64,000 nucleotides of DNA from Kistimonas sp964291485 (GCA_964291485.2 OZ220224.1:2790001-2854000); one strand, 5' to 3'. Positions 8,295-17,811 are shown, counted from the stretch's first letter. Program-made: numbers and translations. Notes: generated by a model not told the origin, from the sequence alone.

Positions 8295-10271
8295 TCAGCG
8301 AACCATATGCAGGAAGTACATATGCTTCTCATACTGGTCAATAATATCACCAATCACCTGATCGCGGGTCCAACCCATGATGTCGTAGTCCTGCCCACCT
8401 TCCCGCAGGAAGACCTCAGCCCGGAAATATTTTCGTTCTTCGTCATCTTCATCGTCCATCATGAAGCTGGGTTGCAAATAGGCCCTCGGATAAACCTGAT
8501 AAAGAAAATCATGTTCTTCACCATGAAACACTTTCAGGCTTGGCATACCCTTCTTGTCATCAAACACGATGTTGCTTTCTACGCCCTGCTTATGCAGCTC
8601 GGTTGATACCGATTCCATCGCCGGCATGACCACTTCCTTCAAAAAACGATTGACATCAAACCGGCGTGGGAAATGCACCATATTATTGAGTCGATGCTGC
8701 CACGGAATAGGATTGCGTCCTACTTTAGGTGTCAGGGTTGCCTGCGCCAGGCTCTCTTTCTTCGTGGCGTCAATGGCCAGCGCTTTCAGCAAACCATAAC
8801 TCGCCATCAGAAGAATCAACGCAAAGGGCAATGCACTGGCAATAGTGGCAGTCTGCAAAGCACCGAGTCCACCCGCTAACAGCAGGACAATGGCCACAAT
8901 ACCCACCAGACTGGCCCAGAATACACGCTGCCAGATCGGTGTCCGGCTTTCACCCCCCGAGGCGAGCATATCAATGACCATGGCGCCGGAATCCGATGAT
9001 GTCACAAAAAACACTACCACCATCAATACTCCGACAAAGGAGAGAATATCAGCCATCGGGAAATACCCCAGGAACTGGAACAACGCCACAGAGACATCCT
9101 GCTGCACCACTTCCCCCAGGGCGACCTTGTCCTGATGCATGATCATATCAATGGCCGTATTACCAAACACGGTCATCCACAGGAGGGTAAAGCCCGTTGG
9201 CACAAAGAGCACACCGGTCACAAATTCACGGATGGTTCTACCCCGTGAAATACGCGCGATAAACATGCCGACAAAAGGCGACCAGGACAACCACCAGGCC
9301 CAGTACAACAAGGTCCAACCGCCCATCCAGTCAGAGGACTCATAGGCATACAGGTTAAATGTCTTGCTGACAATCTCGGACAGATAGCCGCCGGTATTTT
9401 GCAGAAACATCTGCAATAGCAGGACGGTCGGCCCCACAAGTACCACCAGCCCCAGCAGCACCAGCGCCAGTATCAGGTTAAATTCAGATAGCCGTCGTAT
9501 GCCTTTTTCCAAACCCGTCGCGACAGAAAGCGTGGCCAGGGCACTGATGACAACAATCAGCACCACCTGGACCTCTCGGCTCACAGGCACGTCGAACAGG
9601 TAATTCAACCCGGAATTCACCTGGAGTACGCCATACCCCAGGGAGGTGGCGACACCGAACACCGTCCCCAGGATGGCAAAGATATCAATGGCATGCCCGA
9701 TCGGACCATAAATGCGATCCCCGATCATGGGATATAACGCGGAACGCAGCGTCAGGGGCAACTTATGACGATACCCAAAAAACGCGAGAATCAGTGCGAC
9801 AATGGCATAGATCGCCCAGGCATGCAGCCCCCAGTGGAAGAAGGTCAGCTTCATAGCCTCACGGGCCGCTTCCACGGTCCCGGGCTCACCAACAGGCGGC
9901 GATAGGAAATGCATGACCGGTTCCGCTACACCGAAAAACATCAGGCCGATTCCCATGCCGGCTGAAAACAGCATGGCGAACCAGGAACCAAAACTGAAGT
10001 CCGGCTCGGCATGGTCCGGTCCCAGCTTGATATCACCATAACGGGACAACCCGAGAAAGGCGACACAGATCAGAATTAATGCAACCGCGGCAACGTAAAA
10101 CCAGCTGGCATTGGTGACGATACTGTCCTGAATGTGGTTGAACCATCGGTCTGCATGATCAGGGAACGCCGCGGTCATCCCGACCAGCAGACAGATGAGA
10201 AATGCAGCGCCAAAAAAAACGGGAGGATTGATAGTGTGTCTTGACGGCTGTTGATTCGCCGGATTGGACAT
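8295..10271 (-). CDS. betT: High-affinity choline transporter, BCCT family
   Basis: Secondary transporter that brings in choline for glycine betaine synthesis under osmotic stress. The 658-residue product has 12 membrane helices, the BCCT block SAGMGIGLMFFGVAEPVMHF, and the aromatic ligand-box stretch WTLLYWAWWLSWSPFVGMF. It also has the long cytoplasmic C-terminal domain (about 140 residues, VYPRAYLQP ... IIDQYEKHMYFLH) that marks BetT rather than the shorter ProP/OpuD types. GGAG of CAGGAGGCTCC is upstream of the ATG. No betABI genes are in view, so the oxidation enzymes must be elsewhere. Betaine or carnitine as substrate is a less likely alternative. Confidence 0.88.
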   Translation of the reverse strand: MSNPANQQPSRHTINPPVFFGAAFLICLLVGMTAAFPDHADRWFNHIQDSIVTNASWFYVAAVALILICVAFLGLSRYGDIKLGPDHAEPDFSFGSWFAMLFSAGMGIGLMFFGVAEPVMHFLSPPVGEPGTVEAAREAMKLTFFHWGLHAWAIYAIVALILAFFGYRHKLPLTLRSALYPMIGDRIYGPIGHAIDIFAILGTVFGVATSLGYGVLQVNSGLNYLFDVPVSREVQVVLIVVISALATLSVATGLEKGIRRLSEFNLILALVLLGLVVLVGPTVLLLQMFLQNTGGYLSEIVSKTFNLYAYESSDWMGGWTLLYWAWWLSWSPFVGMFIARISRGRTIREFVTGVLFVPTGFTLLWMTVFGNTAIDMIMHQDKVALGEVVQQDVSVALFQFLGYFPMADILSFVGVLMVVVFFVTSSDSGAMVIDMLASGGESRTPIWQRVFWASLVGIVAIVLLLAGGLGALQTATIASALPFALILLMASYGLLKALAIDATKKESLAQATLTPKVGRNPIPWQHRLNNMVHFPRRFDVNRFLKEVVMPAMESVSTELHKQGVESNIVFDDKKGMPSLKVFHGEEHDFLYQVYPRAYLQPSFMMDDEDDEERKYFRAEVFLREGGQDYDIMGWTRDQVIGDIIDQYEKHMYFLHMVR

Positions 10272-10621
10272 AGGGCAGGAGGCTCCTAGCTTATGTGAAG
10301 GTTAACTCAGCTGATTTGAAGCACAGTAAAGAGAGTGGGCGACAGGAAGCAGCAAGCAAACGTGAAACAGGGAAAACCCTGTCTATTCTAGACAGTCATT
10401 CACGACAGGGTTGACCCCCTGTGTCGTCAAACGCGCTAGACTGTAGCATTTTAGACGCCTGAATTCACGGCAAGTTCCTCCAGGCTTGGCGATAAGCGCT
10501 TACCTTAACCTCTGGTTATATGGCAATGTCTGATGCTTTTTACATGATCAGCTGAAAAAATAAATACAATAAATCCACCAGCAAGCCAGTATGAACCAAT
10601 TAAAGTGATTCATCAGGGGCT
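10272..10621. other. Gap holding the betT control region with three dyads
   Basis: There is no convincing gene here. The betT-proximal part holds three clustered inverted repeats: ACAGGG-AAAA-CCCTGT (10367-10382), GTCTA-TTC-TAGAC (10381-10393) and an imperfect ACGACAGGG/CCCCTGTGTCGT (10402-10427). The distal half, after about 10540, is AT-rich. The repeats could be regulator sites or mRNA leader structures. Confidence 0.4.
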
Positions 10622-10876
10622 TTAGCATAGGATGCCCTTCAGCTGGCATTTCATTTGAAATATCCATTTCTCTGCACAGCAGTCAAAATCAAAATGGGCT
10701 GTTAATCGAATGCCTTCCAGCGTCGCCGCAAAATCTGCGCGAATACGGCATTGGCCCTGTGATATCACCGCCGCCATGGCAGAGAAGATGTTTAATTGTT
10801 CATCGGCGTGATCCTGACTCGTCGTATGAATATCAATGACGGCACACGTCGATTCATTACCTGCAAACGTCAGCAT
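10622..10876 (-). CDS. Small hypothetical protein, about 84 aa
   Basis: I prefer the ATG at 10876 because CTGGGGGTTAAC precedes it as a ribosome site. An upstream in-frame ATG at 10894 has no good site. The product (MLTFAGNESTCAVIDIHT) is a mixed-polarity soluble protein with six Cys, two of them paired in DFDCC, and no signal peptide. It resembles nothing I can name. It stands alone between betT and another small unknown gene, so it is only a moderately supported call. Confidence 0.4.
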   Translation of the reverse strand: MLTFAGNESTCAVIDIHTTSQDHADEQLNIFSAMAAVISQGQCRIRADFAATLEGIRLTAHFDFDCCAEKWIFQMKCQLKGILC

Positions 10877-11292
10877 GTTAACCCCCAGGAACATTATTGG
10901 AATCTATCCTGTAATAATCCCTGGCCGGCAATAAGCCAGCCTGTTTTTTACTATAGGTTTTGTCATGTTTGATTATATGGACATAAATCAACAAGCTGGA
11001 AAGAAAACACCCACAATTGATCAATGCTGATTAATATTATTAAACCGACCGTAAATAATTAAATTGTCGTGTATATTTTACTGCTTAAATTTGATTGCGA
11101 GCCTTCCAGCGAAATCCTCATCAAACGCACCCACAACCGTACAAAAACCCCTATATTCTTCGCTTTTTTGATATTTCCTGACGTCATAAAAAACACAGCG
11201 CGCTAGACAAACAGGTACTGTAACTGATACAAAAAGGACGACAGACACAGTACAAACGTCTGTTTGAGACAATAAAAGAAAAGGTGTGCTGT
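10877..11292. other. AT-rich gap between two small unknown genes
   Basis: I see no gene here. The stretch is clearly AT-rich (for example around 11030-11090) and must contain the divergent promoters of the flanking small genes. No recognisable regulator site was found. Confidence 0.35.
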
Positions 11293-11589
11293 ATGGTAGT
11301 GAGTGAGCTGTTCCCTGCAAAAAACCTGAACACCCGCGTAGAAGATATCCTTACCCTGTACAACGCCAGCCTTATGGCTCGTATGACCGACTATTTTACC
11401 TGCCCGACCGACTGGTCTGGTGCGGCGGAAACAGCCGCCTTCCAGCTGGGCAAGGACTTTGGCCTCAAGGCCCAGGATGCCCGTTTCGGCATTTCAGACC
11501 TGGACAAGGCGCTGGATCGTGGCATCAAGCAACACATCCAGCATGCCGCCGCCATGCAATACGGCGCTAACGCCATGATGCGCGCCTGA
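11293..11589 (+). CDS. Hypothetical protein, 98 aa
   Basis: The ATG at 11293 follows AAGG at 11281-11284 with good spacing. An in-frame GTG at 11284 is less likely. The product (MVVSELFPAKNLNTRVEDIL) is soluble and helical, ending AAAMQYGANAMMRA, with no recognised motif. Base composition is like the neighbouring core genes, unlike the AT-rich leader, which supports real coding. No function is proposed. Confidence 0.5.
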   Translation: MVVSELFPAKNLNTRVEDILTLYNASLMARMTDYFTCPTDWSGAAETAAFQLGKDFGLKAQDARFGISDLDKALDRGIKQHIQHAAAMQYGANAMMRA

Positions 11590-11606
11590 AGCGACCCGAT
11601 TAACGT

Positions 11607-12065
11607 TTATTCCTCAACAATCCGGATGATGTATTCATGCCAGTCATCCGGATTCGGAACCTCCTCTTCTGATACCGCCATGCCCCGGACAGAAAAACCG
11701 GCGTCATGGACACTCTCTGGATCTCCCGTCACTAGCGGATGCCATTCCGGCAGATCATAGCCTTCTGCCAGCAAGCGGTAGGCACAACTATCCGGCAACC
11801 AGTCATAGTTCCCGATCGTCTCGGGCGTAAAACGAATACAGTCAGACACATGTCGTTTTCTATCCGCATAGTTTTTGCAGCGACAAGTGTTCGTATCCAA
11901 TAATTTGCAAGCGACTGCCGTTGTGTAGATGGCATCTGTTTCCGGATCAATCAACTTGTTCAGGCAACATCGACCGCAACCGTCACAGAGGGATTCCCAC
12001 TCGGACAGGGTCATTTCTTCCAGGGTCTTGGTGTGCCAGAACGGCAATGCAGGTTGGGCAGTCAT
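11607..12065 (-). CDS. YcgN-family cysteine-cluster protein (UPF0260)
   Basis: Soluble protein of unknown biochemical role, clearly of the E. coli YcgN family (shared FW..KTLEEM...EWESLCDGCGRCCLNKL and WLPDSCAYRLLAEG..LP.WHPLVTG). It carries a dense set of cysteines (CDGCGRCC near residue 30, CKLLDTNTCRCKNY near 55, DC and SC near 75-95), which suggests a metal or Fe-S cluster. The ATG at 12065 matches the family start. A TTG four codons upstream is possible. It converges on the small gene ending at 11589. Confidence 0.88.
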   Translation of the reverse strand: MTAQPALPFWHTKTLEEMTLSEWESLCDGCGRCCLNKLIDPETDAIYTTAVACKLLDTNTCRCKNYADRKRHVSDCIRFTPETIGNYDWLPDSCAYRLLAEGYDLPEWHPLVTGDPESVHDAGFSVRGMAVSEEEVPNPDDWHEYIIRIVEE

Positions 12066-12133
12066 GGTTAGCAGCAAAGCAAAAGAGCAGCATCATACGC
12101 CCCACGGCAATCTGCGCCAACCGATAGAACTAA

Positions 12134-13459
12134 CTACTCAGAATGGAGGGTAATCCCTTGACGTAAATGCCAGCGCCGCATGGCAGCATAAACTACCGCA
12201 CTGGACATCATGGCGATGCCCCCATAGAACAGCACAGTTTCACCAGCACCAATGACAGCCCAGAAACAGTAAGCTACACCAAGAAAGCTGAGTAAAAGGG
12301 TTCGTCGGCCATAAGCCGCCCGTATGCCTTCTTTTTCAACCACAACCAGGGCAGATAACAACGTGTAAATATATGCCATCAGTGTGAGCAGGACTGCCAT
12401 CAGGGCAATAATTTCATATTGCCGGTTCAGGGTGGGCGACAGGGTCAGCAACAGGAGCAGGGACATCAGGATGGCCGTCACAATCAATCCCTGCACGGGC
12501 GCATTGTGACGATTCACCCGCGAAAACAGCGGGGGAAACAGGTAATCGTCAGCGGCAGCCTTGGCGATCTGCCCCTGCATCAGGATCCACCCGTTAAGGC
12601 AACCAAAGCACGCGATAATGGCCAGCACACTCACTAGGGCGCCCGCCCAGTCACCGAGAATATGGGATGCCGCCAGTGAAAACGGCGCGGTTGATGTCGC
12701 CAGTTCGTCTGCCGGCACAATCCCCATTAATACCGTGGTACTGAGAATATAGAGTGCCGCAGCCAGCAGCGTGCCGACCACCGTAGCAACCGGCACATCC
12801 CGTTCCGGTTTCTCGGCACGCCCGGCTATCACACACGCCGACTCCAGCCCCAGGAAAGACCACAGCGTGAGGGACGCTGCCGCAGTTATCGCAGACAGCG
12901 TTGAATGACCTGAGGTATTGGTTGCAGCCATCAATACACTGCCGTCAAACCAGAACCAGCCCAGCAATGCTGTTGCCGCCACCGGTATCAACATACAGGT
13001 GGTTGTCACTGTCTGGAATTTTCCAATCAGGCGGATCTGACGGGTATTGAGAAATGTAAGCAGCCAGATAACACAGACAGCCGTGATACAGGCAGCCAGC
13101 GGTTGGGTAAGCAGGGGAAAAAAGTGAGCAAGATAACCAACACCGGCCAGCGCGATGGCCGTATTACCGCCCCAGATTGCAAACCAGTAGCCATAAACCA
13201 CCTGGAACCCGGCAAAATTGCCGATACCGGCACGGGTGTAGGCATACATCCCACCCGCCCGGGGCATCAGGAACCCCAACCGGGCAAATACCAGGGCCAT
13301 GATAATGGCGCCGCCGGCCGTCAACAGCCATCCCAGAAGACTGATTGAACCCAGTGCGGCGAGGCTCGAGGGCAGCAGAAAAATCCCTGATCCCATCATA
13401 TTGCCGGTCACAATCACTGTCAGCGGCAAAAGCGTCAGTTTTTTTTCACTACCCCCCAT
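12134..13459 (-). CDS. Basic amino acid/polyamine antiporter, AdiC/PotE type
   Basis: Inner-membrane APC-superfamily exchanger, 441 residues and 12 helices. It keeps the substrate-site motif GNMMGSGIFLLP (about residues 18-30), the aromatic LWSFLGLESA (Trp aligned with AdiC Trp202) and GWILMQGQIAKAAADDYLFPP (Trp aligned with AdiC Trp293). Those residues suggest a cationic amino acid or its decarboxylated amine as substrate. No decarboxylase lies beside it, which separates it from classic acid-resistance pairs. The exact substrate is not assignable. Confidence 0.8.
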   Translation of the reverse strand: MGGSEKKLTLLPLTVIVTGNMMGSGIFLLPSSLAALGSISLLGWLLTAGGAIIMALVFARLGFLMPRAGGMYAYTRAGIGNFAGFQVVYGYWFAIWGGNTAIALAGVGYLAHFFPLLTQPLAACITAVCVIWLLTFLNTRQIRLIGKFQTVTTTCMLIPVAATALLGWFWFDGSVLMAATNTSGHSTLSAITAAASLTLWSFLGLESACVIAGRAEKPERDVPVATVVGTLLAAALYILSTTVLMGIVPADELATSTAPFSLAASHILGDWAGALVSVLAIIACFGCLNGWILMQGQIAKAAADDYLFPPLFSRVNRHNAPVQGLIVTAILMSLLLLLTLSPTLNRQYEIIALMAVLLTLMAYIYTLLSALVVVEKEGIRAAYGRRTLLLSFLGVAYCFWAVIGAGETVLFYGGIAMMSSAVVYAAMRRWHLRQGITLHSE

Positions 13460-13669
13460 GACAACACTCCATGTACTACTTTGGGTATTTATTCAGAAAG
13501 TCTAGTAGCTGAGACCCACCAAGTGGTGCGCTAGTTCCAGCTTTATCGATGAAAGTGCCAAACGCTGTAGAAGTGGCAATAGGTTCCCTGTAAATCCTTA
13601 TTTTCCGCTATATGCAAAAGCGTATAATCCCCCACTTTCTCATACATTTTACCTATCAAGTTCCCTGAA

Positions 13670-15379
13670 ATGTTCGCAACAGCCATCAAACAAAGCCTGC
13701 AAGAAGGCTATCGCGCACGTGATTTGCGCAAAGATTGTGTTGCCGGCATAACCGTCGGCATTGTCGCCGTTCCCCTCTCGATGGCACTCGCCATCGCCAG
13801 TGGTGCTGCACCGGAAAACGGTCTCTACACGGCCATTATCGCTGGTTTCCTGATCGCCCTGTTTGGCGGATCGCGCTTCAATATCACGGGGCCGACGGCG
13901 GCGTTTGTGGTTATTCTGCTGCCGATTACCCAGCAGTACGGGCTGGGCGGATTGATGGTCGCCACCATCATGGCGGGCCTGATTCTGCTCTCCATGGGGC
14001 TACTGAAGCTTGGCAAGCTGATTGAGTTTGTACCCTACCCGGTTACCGTGGGTTTTACGGCGGGTATCGGGGTAGTCATCGCAACATTGCAGCTGAAAGA
14101 CTTTTTTGGCCTGACCATCCATGAAATGCCGGAGTTTTACCTCGCGAAAGTGCAGGCGCTGGCACTGGCGCTGCCATCACTCAATATCTGGGATACCCTG
14201 ACAGCTTCCGTGACACTGGCCACTTTCCTGCTCTGGCGAAAGTTCAGCCGCAAGCTTCCCCCACACCTCCCCGCACTGATCGCGGGTTCGCTGTGCGCGT
14301 GGATCATCACCCAGCTGGTGCAAAATCCCGATATCGCCACCATCGGCTCCCGCTTCAGCTGGTCAATCGAAGGGATGAGTGGCCAGGGCATTCCTCCCCT
14401 GCTGCCCCACTTTGCCTTGCCCTGGAATCTGCCGGGACCGGATGGTCAGCCACTGGGGCTTTCCTATGGACTGATCAAAGACCTCATGACCGCAGCCTTT
14501 GCCATTGCGATGCTCGGTGCTATTGAGTCGCTCCTCTGCGCCGTGGTGGCCGATGGCATGACCCGCACCCGGCACAACCCCAACAGCGAGCTGATCGGCC
14601 AGGGCATCGGTAATATCGTTGCGCCGTTCTTTGGCGGTATTCCTGCTACCGCGGCCATCGCCCGAACCGCCACCAGTATCCGCAGCGGATCAGTGTCACC
14701 AGTTGCCGCCATGGTACATGCGGCATTTGTACTTTTGTCCGTATTGCTGCTGGCCCCCGTGCTTTCTATCGTGCCGATGGCGTCGCTGGCCGCACTGTTG
14801 ATGATGGTGGCCTGGAACATGAGCGAAGCACCGCACTTTATTCGGGTGGTTCGTGTGGCCCCACGCCAGGATGTCGCGGTTCTGCTGACCTGTTTTGTCC
14901 TGACCGTGGCCTTTGACATGGTGATCGCCGTCACCGTTGGCATGCTGCTGGCGGGCCTGTTGCTGATCAAGCGTATCAGCGATCTGACCCGTGCTGATCG
15001 CGTTGAGCATCATGTCCATGAAGAAACGGTGTCGCTGCCGGATCCTATTGAAATTTACGATATCAACGGTGCACTCTTCTTCGGCGCCGCACAGCGGGCA
15101 CTCAGCATGATCCAGCGGATGGATGACCATATCAGGGTTGTCATTCTGGATATGCGTGACGTCAACATGGTCGACATGACCGCCATTGTCGCCATGGAAA
15201 ACATCCTGAACGATCTGCAAAAACGCAACATCGGCCTGGTACTGAACAACCTGGAACCCCGCATTATTCTGAAACTGCGCAAAGCCGGCATCCGCAAACG
15301 CAAGGGAGAAATTGCCTTTGGACGGAACATGCAGGAAAGTTGCCGACACGCCATGACCCAACTCCAACTGCGGTCATAA
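13670..15379 (+). CDS. dauA: SulP-family anion transporter with STAS domain
   Basis: Membrane transporter that aligns by eye with E. coli DauA (YchM), an aerobic C4-dicarboxylate carrier. Shared segments include DCVAGITVGIVAVPLSMALAI, GGSRFNITGPTAAFVVIL, AMLGAIESLLCAVVADGMT and APFFGGIPATAAIARTA. After 11-14 membrane helices, a cytoplasmic STAS domain covers about residues 450-555 (VVILDMRDVNMVDMTAIVAME). It has 569 residues. A TATAAT box at 13623-13628 lies about 40 bases before the start. Sulfate or bicarbonate transport is the alternative for the family. Confidence 0.85.
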   Translation: MFATAIKQSLQEGYRARDLRKDCVAGITVGIVAVPLSMALAIASGAAPENGLYTAIIAGFLIALFGGSRFNITGPTAAFVVILLPITQQYGLGGLMVATIMAGLILLSMGLLKLGKLIEFVPYPVTVGFTAGIGVVIATLQLKDFFGLTIHEMPEFYLAKVQALALALPSLNIWDTLTASVTLATFLLWRKFSRKLPPHLPALIAGSLCAWIITQLVQNPDIATIGSRFSWSIEGMSGQGIPPLLPHFALPWNLPGPDGQPLGLSYGLIKDLMTAAFAIAMLGAIESLLCAVVADGMTRTRHNPNSELIGQGIGNIVAPFFGGIPATAAIARTATSIRSGSVSPVAAMVHAAFVLLSVLLLAPVLSIVPMASLAALLMMVAWNMSEAPHFIRVVRVAPRQDVAVLLTCFVLTVAFDMVIAVTVGMLLAGLLLIKRISDLTRADRVEHHVHEETVSLPDPIEIYDINGALFFGAAQRALSMIQRMDDHIRVVILDMRDVNMVDMTAIVAMENILNDLQKRNIGLVLNNLEPRIILKLRKAGIRKRKGEIAFGRNMQESCRHAMTQLQLRS

Positions 15380-15394
15380 GCCCGGACAGACTCG

Positions 15395-15416
15395 TCAGGA
15401 ATACGGACATTCCTGA
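15395..15416 (+). terminator. Hairpin after dauA
   Basis: TCAGGAAT pairs with ATTCCTGA across a 6-base loop, 16 bases after the dauA stop. It lacks a clear T run, so it may be an inefficient terminator or a 3' stabilising stem. Confidence 0.4.
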
Positions 15417-15493
15417 TGGTACCTCCCGATGTATTTTACCGGGGCCATTGTTACAATAGCCCCGCTTCATCATGAAGCCTTACCCGGATGAAG

Positions 15494-15724
15494 GTAGCAG
15501 GAGAGCGGTGAGCGGTTTTTCAGAGCCATCACCCACCGAAGAAGTAAATCTTTCAGGTGTCTCCCCGTCGAACAGCCCTTGCTGTACGACGAAAGACGTG
15601 GACTGCTACTGGACGGGCCTCTGGAGAGATCCGGTGCAAAACCGGACGCCGAAGGAGCAAAACCGTTTTTTCAGATCGCTGAAAAAACGGTTGAAACTCT
15701 CAGGCAAAAGGACAGGGGACAGGC
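15494..15724 (+). promoter_or_regulatory. Tandem glycine riboswitch
   Basis: Two glycine aptamers stand head to tail before a glycine/alanine symporter gene. Aptamer 1 (about 15494-15609) has a closing stem GTAGCAG/CTGCTAC, then GGAGAGCGG and CACCGAAGAAGTAAATCTTT (split in two) before CAGGTG. Aptamer 2 (about 15614-15724) has TGGAGAGATCC, GCCGAAGGAGCAA and CTCTCAGGCAAAAGGACAG, the hallmark conserved core. A likely -10 box, TACAAT, lies at 15452-15457. The roughly 130 bases between the aptamers and the ATG would be the expression platform. A TTCTCC at about 15808 could pair with the ribosome site, but that is a guess. Confidence 0.9.
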
Positions 15725-15857
15725 TTATTCCGTTTTCGGGACCGATGCGCTTACTGCCAGGATTGGTGGTGTCGTCTAATCTTATGCCCTTCTGGAGTAC
15801 AACCTGCTTCTCCTTCTGAAAAAACGCTGCAGTATCAGTTTTTGACGGAGGAATTCC

Positions 15858-17222
15858 ATGCTCGACGCGTTACACCCGGTGCTTGAAACCCTTGATGACT
15901 GGGTCTGGGGGCCACCCCTGCTCATTCTGCTGGTGGGGACCGGTGTCTACTTCACTTTCAGGCTGGGCCTGTTGCAGATCCGTTATCTGCCCCGTGCGCT
16001 CGCCTTTCTGTTCACCCGCGATAACACCGGCGCCAAGGGCGATATTTCCAGCTTTGCCGCGCTGTGCACTGCACTGTCGGCGACCATTGGCACCGGGAAT
16101 ATTGTGGGTGTCGCCACGGCCATCAAGACTGGTGGGCCGGGCGCCCTGTGCTGGATGTGGCTGGCCGCGTTCTTCGGCATGGCGACAAAATACGCCGAAT
16201 GCCTGCTGGCGGTAAAATACCGACGTACCGATGCCAGGGGCCAGATGGCCGGCGGCCCGATGTATTACCTGGAATACGGTCTCGGACAGCGTTGGCTGGC
16301 ACGACTATTCGCATTCTTTGGCGTTGCCGTCGCATTTTTCGGCATCGGCACCTTCCCCCAGGTCAATGCCATCACCGATGCCGCAACCCTTTCCTTCGGT
16401 ATTCCAACCGGTGTTTCAGCGACAGTATTAACGCTGCTGGTCGCCATGGTCATCCTCGGCGGTATCACCAGCATTGCGGCCGTTGCGACCCGAATCGTAC
16501 CGTTCATGGCCCTGCTCTATATCGGCGCCTGTCTACTGGTGCTGGGGAATAATATCACTGCCCTGCCGGATGCCGTGGCACTGGTGATTCGCAGCGCGTT
16601 CACACCAACGGCCGCTGCGGGCGGATTCCTGGGGGCAACGATCATGCTGGCCATCCAGTCCGGTATTGCCCGGGGTGTCTTTTCTAATGAGGCCGGTCTG
16701 GGTAGCGCCCCGATTGCCGCCGCAGCCGCAAAAACCCATTCACCGGCAAAACAGGGAATGGTTGCCATGACCGGCACCTTTTTCGACACATTGGTGATCT
16801 GCACCATGACCGGACTGACACTGGTAATCACGGGTGCCTGGCAAGGTGAACTGGCGGGTGCCGCCATGACCAGCGAAGCCTTTGCGACCGGTCTGTCAGC
16901 CTTTGCGGGTCAGTATGTCGTCACCATCGGCCTGGTATTCTTTGCATTCACGACGATCCTGGGCTGGAGCTACTATGGAGAGAAATGCTTCACTTATCTG
17001 TTTGGTGTGCGTGGCGTAAGAATTTACCGCCTGATCTATATCCTGCTGGTAGGCGCCGGTGCTTTCCTGACACTGGATATGATCTGGATACTGGCGGATA
17101 TCGTGAATGGTTTGATGGCTGTACCTAACCTCATTGGTCTGATCGGTCTCAGGCATGTGGTGATTGCAGAAACCCGCTTATTTATTGATGAATTGCGTCA
17201 GGAAAAAGCGGCCGCAGCCTGA
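15858..17222 (+). CDS. Sodium:alanine/glycine symporter, AGCS family
   Basis: Inner-membrane sodium-coupled carrier for glycine and/or alanine. The 454-residue product has about 11 helices and the AGCS signatures LSATIGTGNIVGVATAI (about 72-90), GGPMYYLEYGLG (about 132-143) and GIARGVFSNEAGLGSAPIAAAAAKT (split; about 270-295). It starts at ATG 15858 after GGAGG. The glycine riboswitch directly upstream argues that glycine is a physiological substrate. A strong terminator follows the stop, making it a single-gene unit. Confidence 0.92.
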   Translation: MLDALHPVLETLDDWVWGPPLLILLVGTGVYFTFRLGLLQIRYLPRALAFLFTRDNTGAKGDISSFAALCTALSATIGTGNIVGVATAIKTGGPGALCWMWLAAFFGMATKYAECLLAVKYRRTDARGQMAGGPMYYLEYGLGQRWLARLFAFFGVAVAFFGIGTFPQVNAITDAATLSFGIPTGVSATVLTLLVAMVILGGITSIAAVATRIVPFMALLYIGACLLVLGNNITALPDAVALVIRSAFTPTAAAGGFLGATIMLAIQSGIARGVFSNEAGLGSAPIAAAAAKTHSPAKQGMVAMTGTFFDTLVICTMTGLTLVITGAWQGELAGAAMTSEAFATGLSAFAGQYVVTIGLVFFAFTTILGWSYYGEKCFTYLFGVRGVRIYRLIYILLVGAGAFLTLDMIWILADIVNGLMAVPNLIGLIGLRHVVIAETRLFIDELRQEKAAAA

Positions 17223-17233
17223 ATGGGACCCAT

Positions 17234-17264
17234 AAAAAACACCGGCAGATTGCCGGTGTTTTTT
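17234..17264 (+). terminator. Bidirectional intrinsic terminator
   Basis: A 14-bp perfect stem (AAAAAACACCGGCA / TGCCGGTGTTTTTT) with a 3-base loop lies between the symporter gene and the convergent DUF2058 gene. It gives a U run on each strand. Confidence 0.92.
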
Positions 17265-17283
17265 ATCTCGGACCGTCGCCGTC

Positions 17284-17811
17284 TTACCACATCAGGTCAT
17301 CCGGAATCTGATAATCCGCATATGGATCATCTTCATCAACTTCCTTGCGGGTATTCAGCACCAGTACCGCCGCCTCATCACGCTCTGCAATCTTTTCCGC
17401 AATACGGTAAGGCACCAGGTAATACTGGTCATCAAGACCGATCACGGCCAACTGCCCATTGGCAATCCGATCCAGTTGCTTGTCAGAGATATACCACTTT
17501 TTGATCGTACCGCGATCATTGAAACGGTAAGCGGTTTCACCGTCTTCTTTCGCGACCTGGTGATCACTCGCCAGCTGACGGATCTGGGCCTGGATCGCCT
17601 TGCGGGTGCGCTCCTCTTCCCGCTGACGATTCAGCTCCCGGTCACGGGCCGCCTGCTCTTCACGGGCCTTCTGGGCCGCTGCCTTGTTGGCGGCAGAATC
17701 GTCTTCCTTACCGGATTTACGATCCTTTTTCTTCTGGGTACGGGCTTGCTGGTGCTGCTTTTTGCTGACCGCGCCGGCTTTCAATAACTGGTCTCGTAAT
17801 GACAGGCTCAT
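17284..17811 (-). CDS. DUF2058 protein, YaiL type
   Basis: Conserved gammaproteobacterial protein of unknown activity. The N-terminal half is a highly charged helix (QTQKKKDRKSGKEDD-like, with many Arg, Gln, Glu) that could bind nucleic acid. The C-terminal half is compact and ends in the family hallmark DEDDPYADYQIPDDLMW. It has 175 residues from the ATG at 17811 (MSLSLRDQLLKAG, the usual start). An upstream TTG at 17820 is unlikely. It is monocistronic and faces the glycine symporter across a shared terminator. Confidence 0.88.
   Translation of the reverse strand: MSLSLRDQLLKAGAVSKKQHQQARTQKKKDRKSGKEDDSAANKAAAQKAREEQAARDRELNRQREEERTRKAIQAQIRQLASDHQVAKEDGETAYRFNDRGTIKKWYISDKQLDRIANGQLAVIGLDDQYYLVPYRIAEKIAERDEAAVLVLNTRKEVDEDDPYADYQIPDDLMW

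Noticed and set aside
14696..15367. Open frame of 223 codons on the minus strand
   Set aside because: It is antisense to the dauA STAS domain and is very rich in His and Gln, a mirror artefact.
15472..15819. Open frames through the riboswitch
   Set aside because: The conserved bases belong to two glycine aptamers and the frames have no ribosome site.
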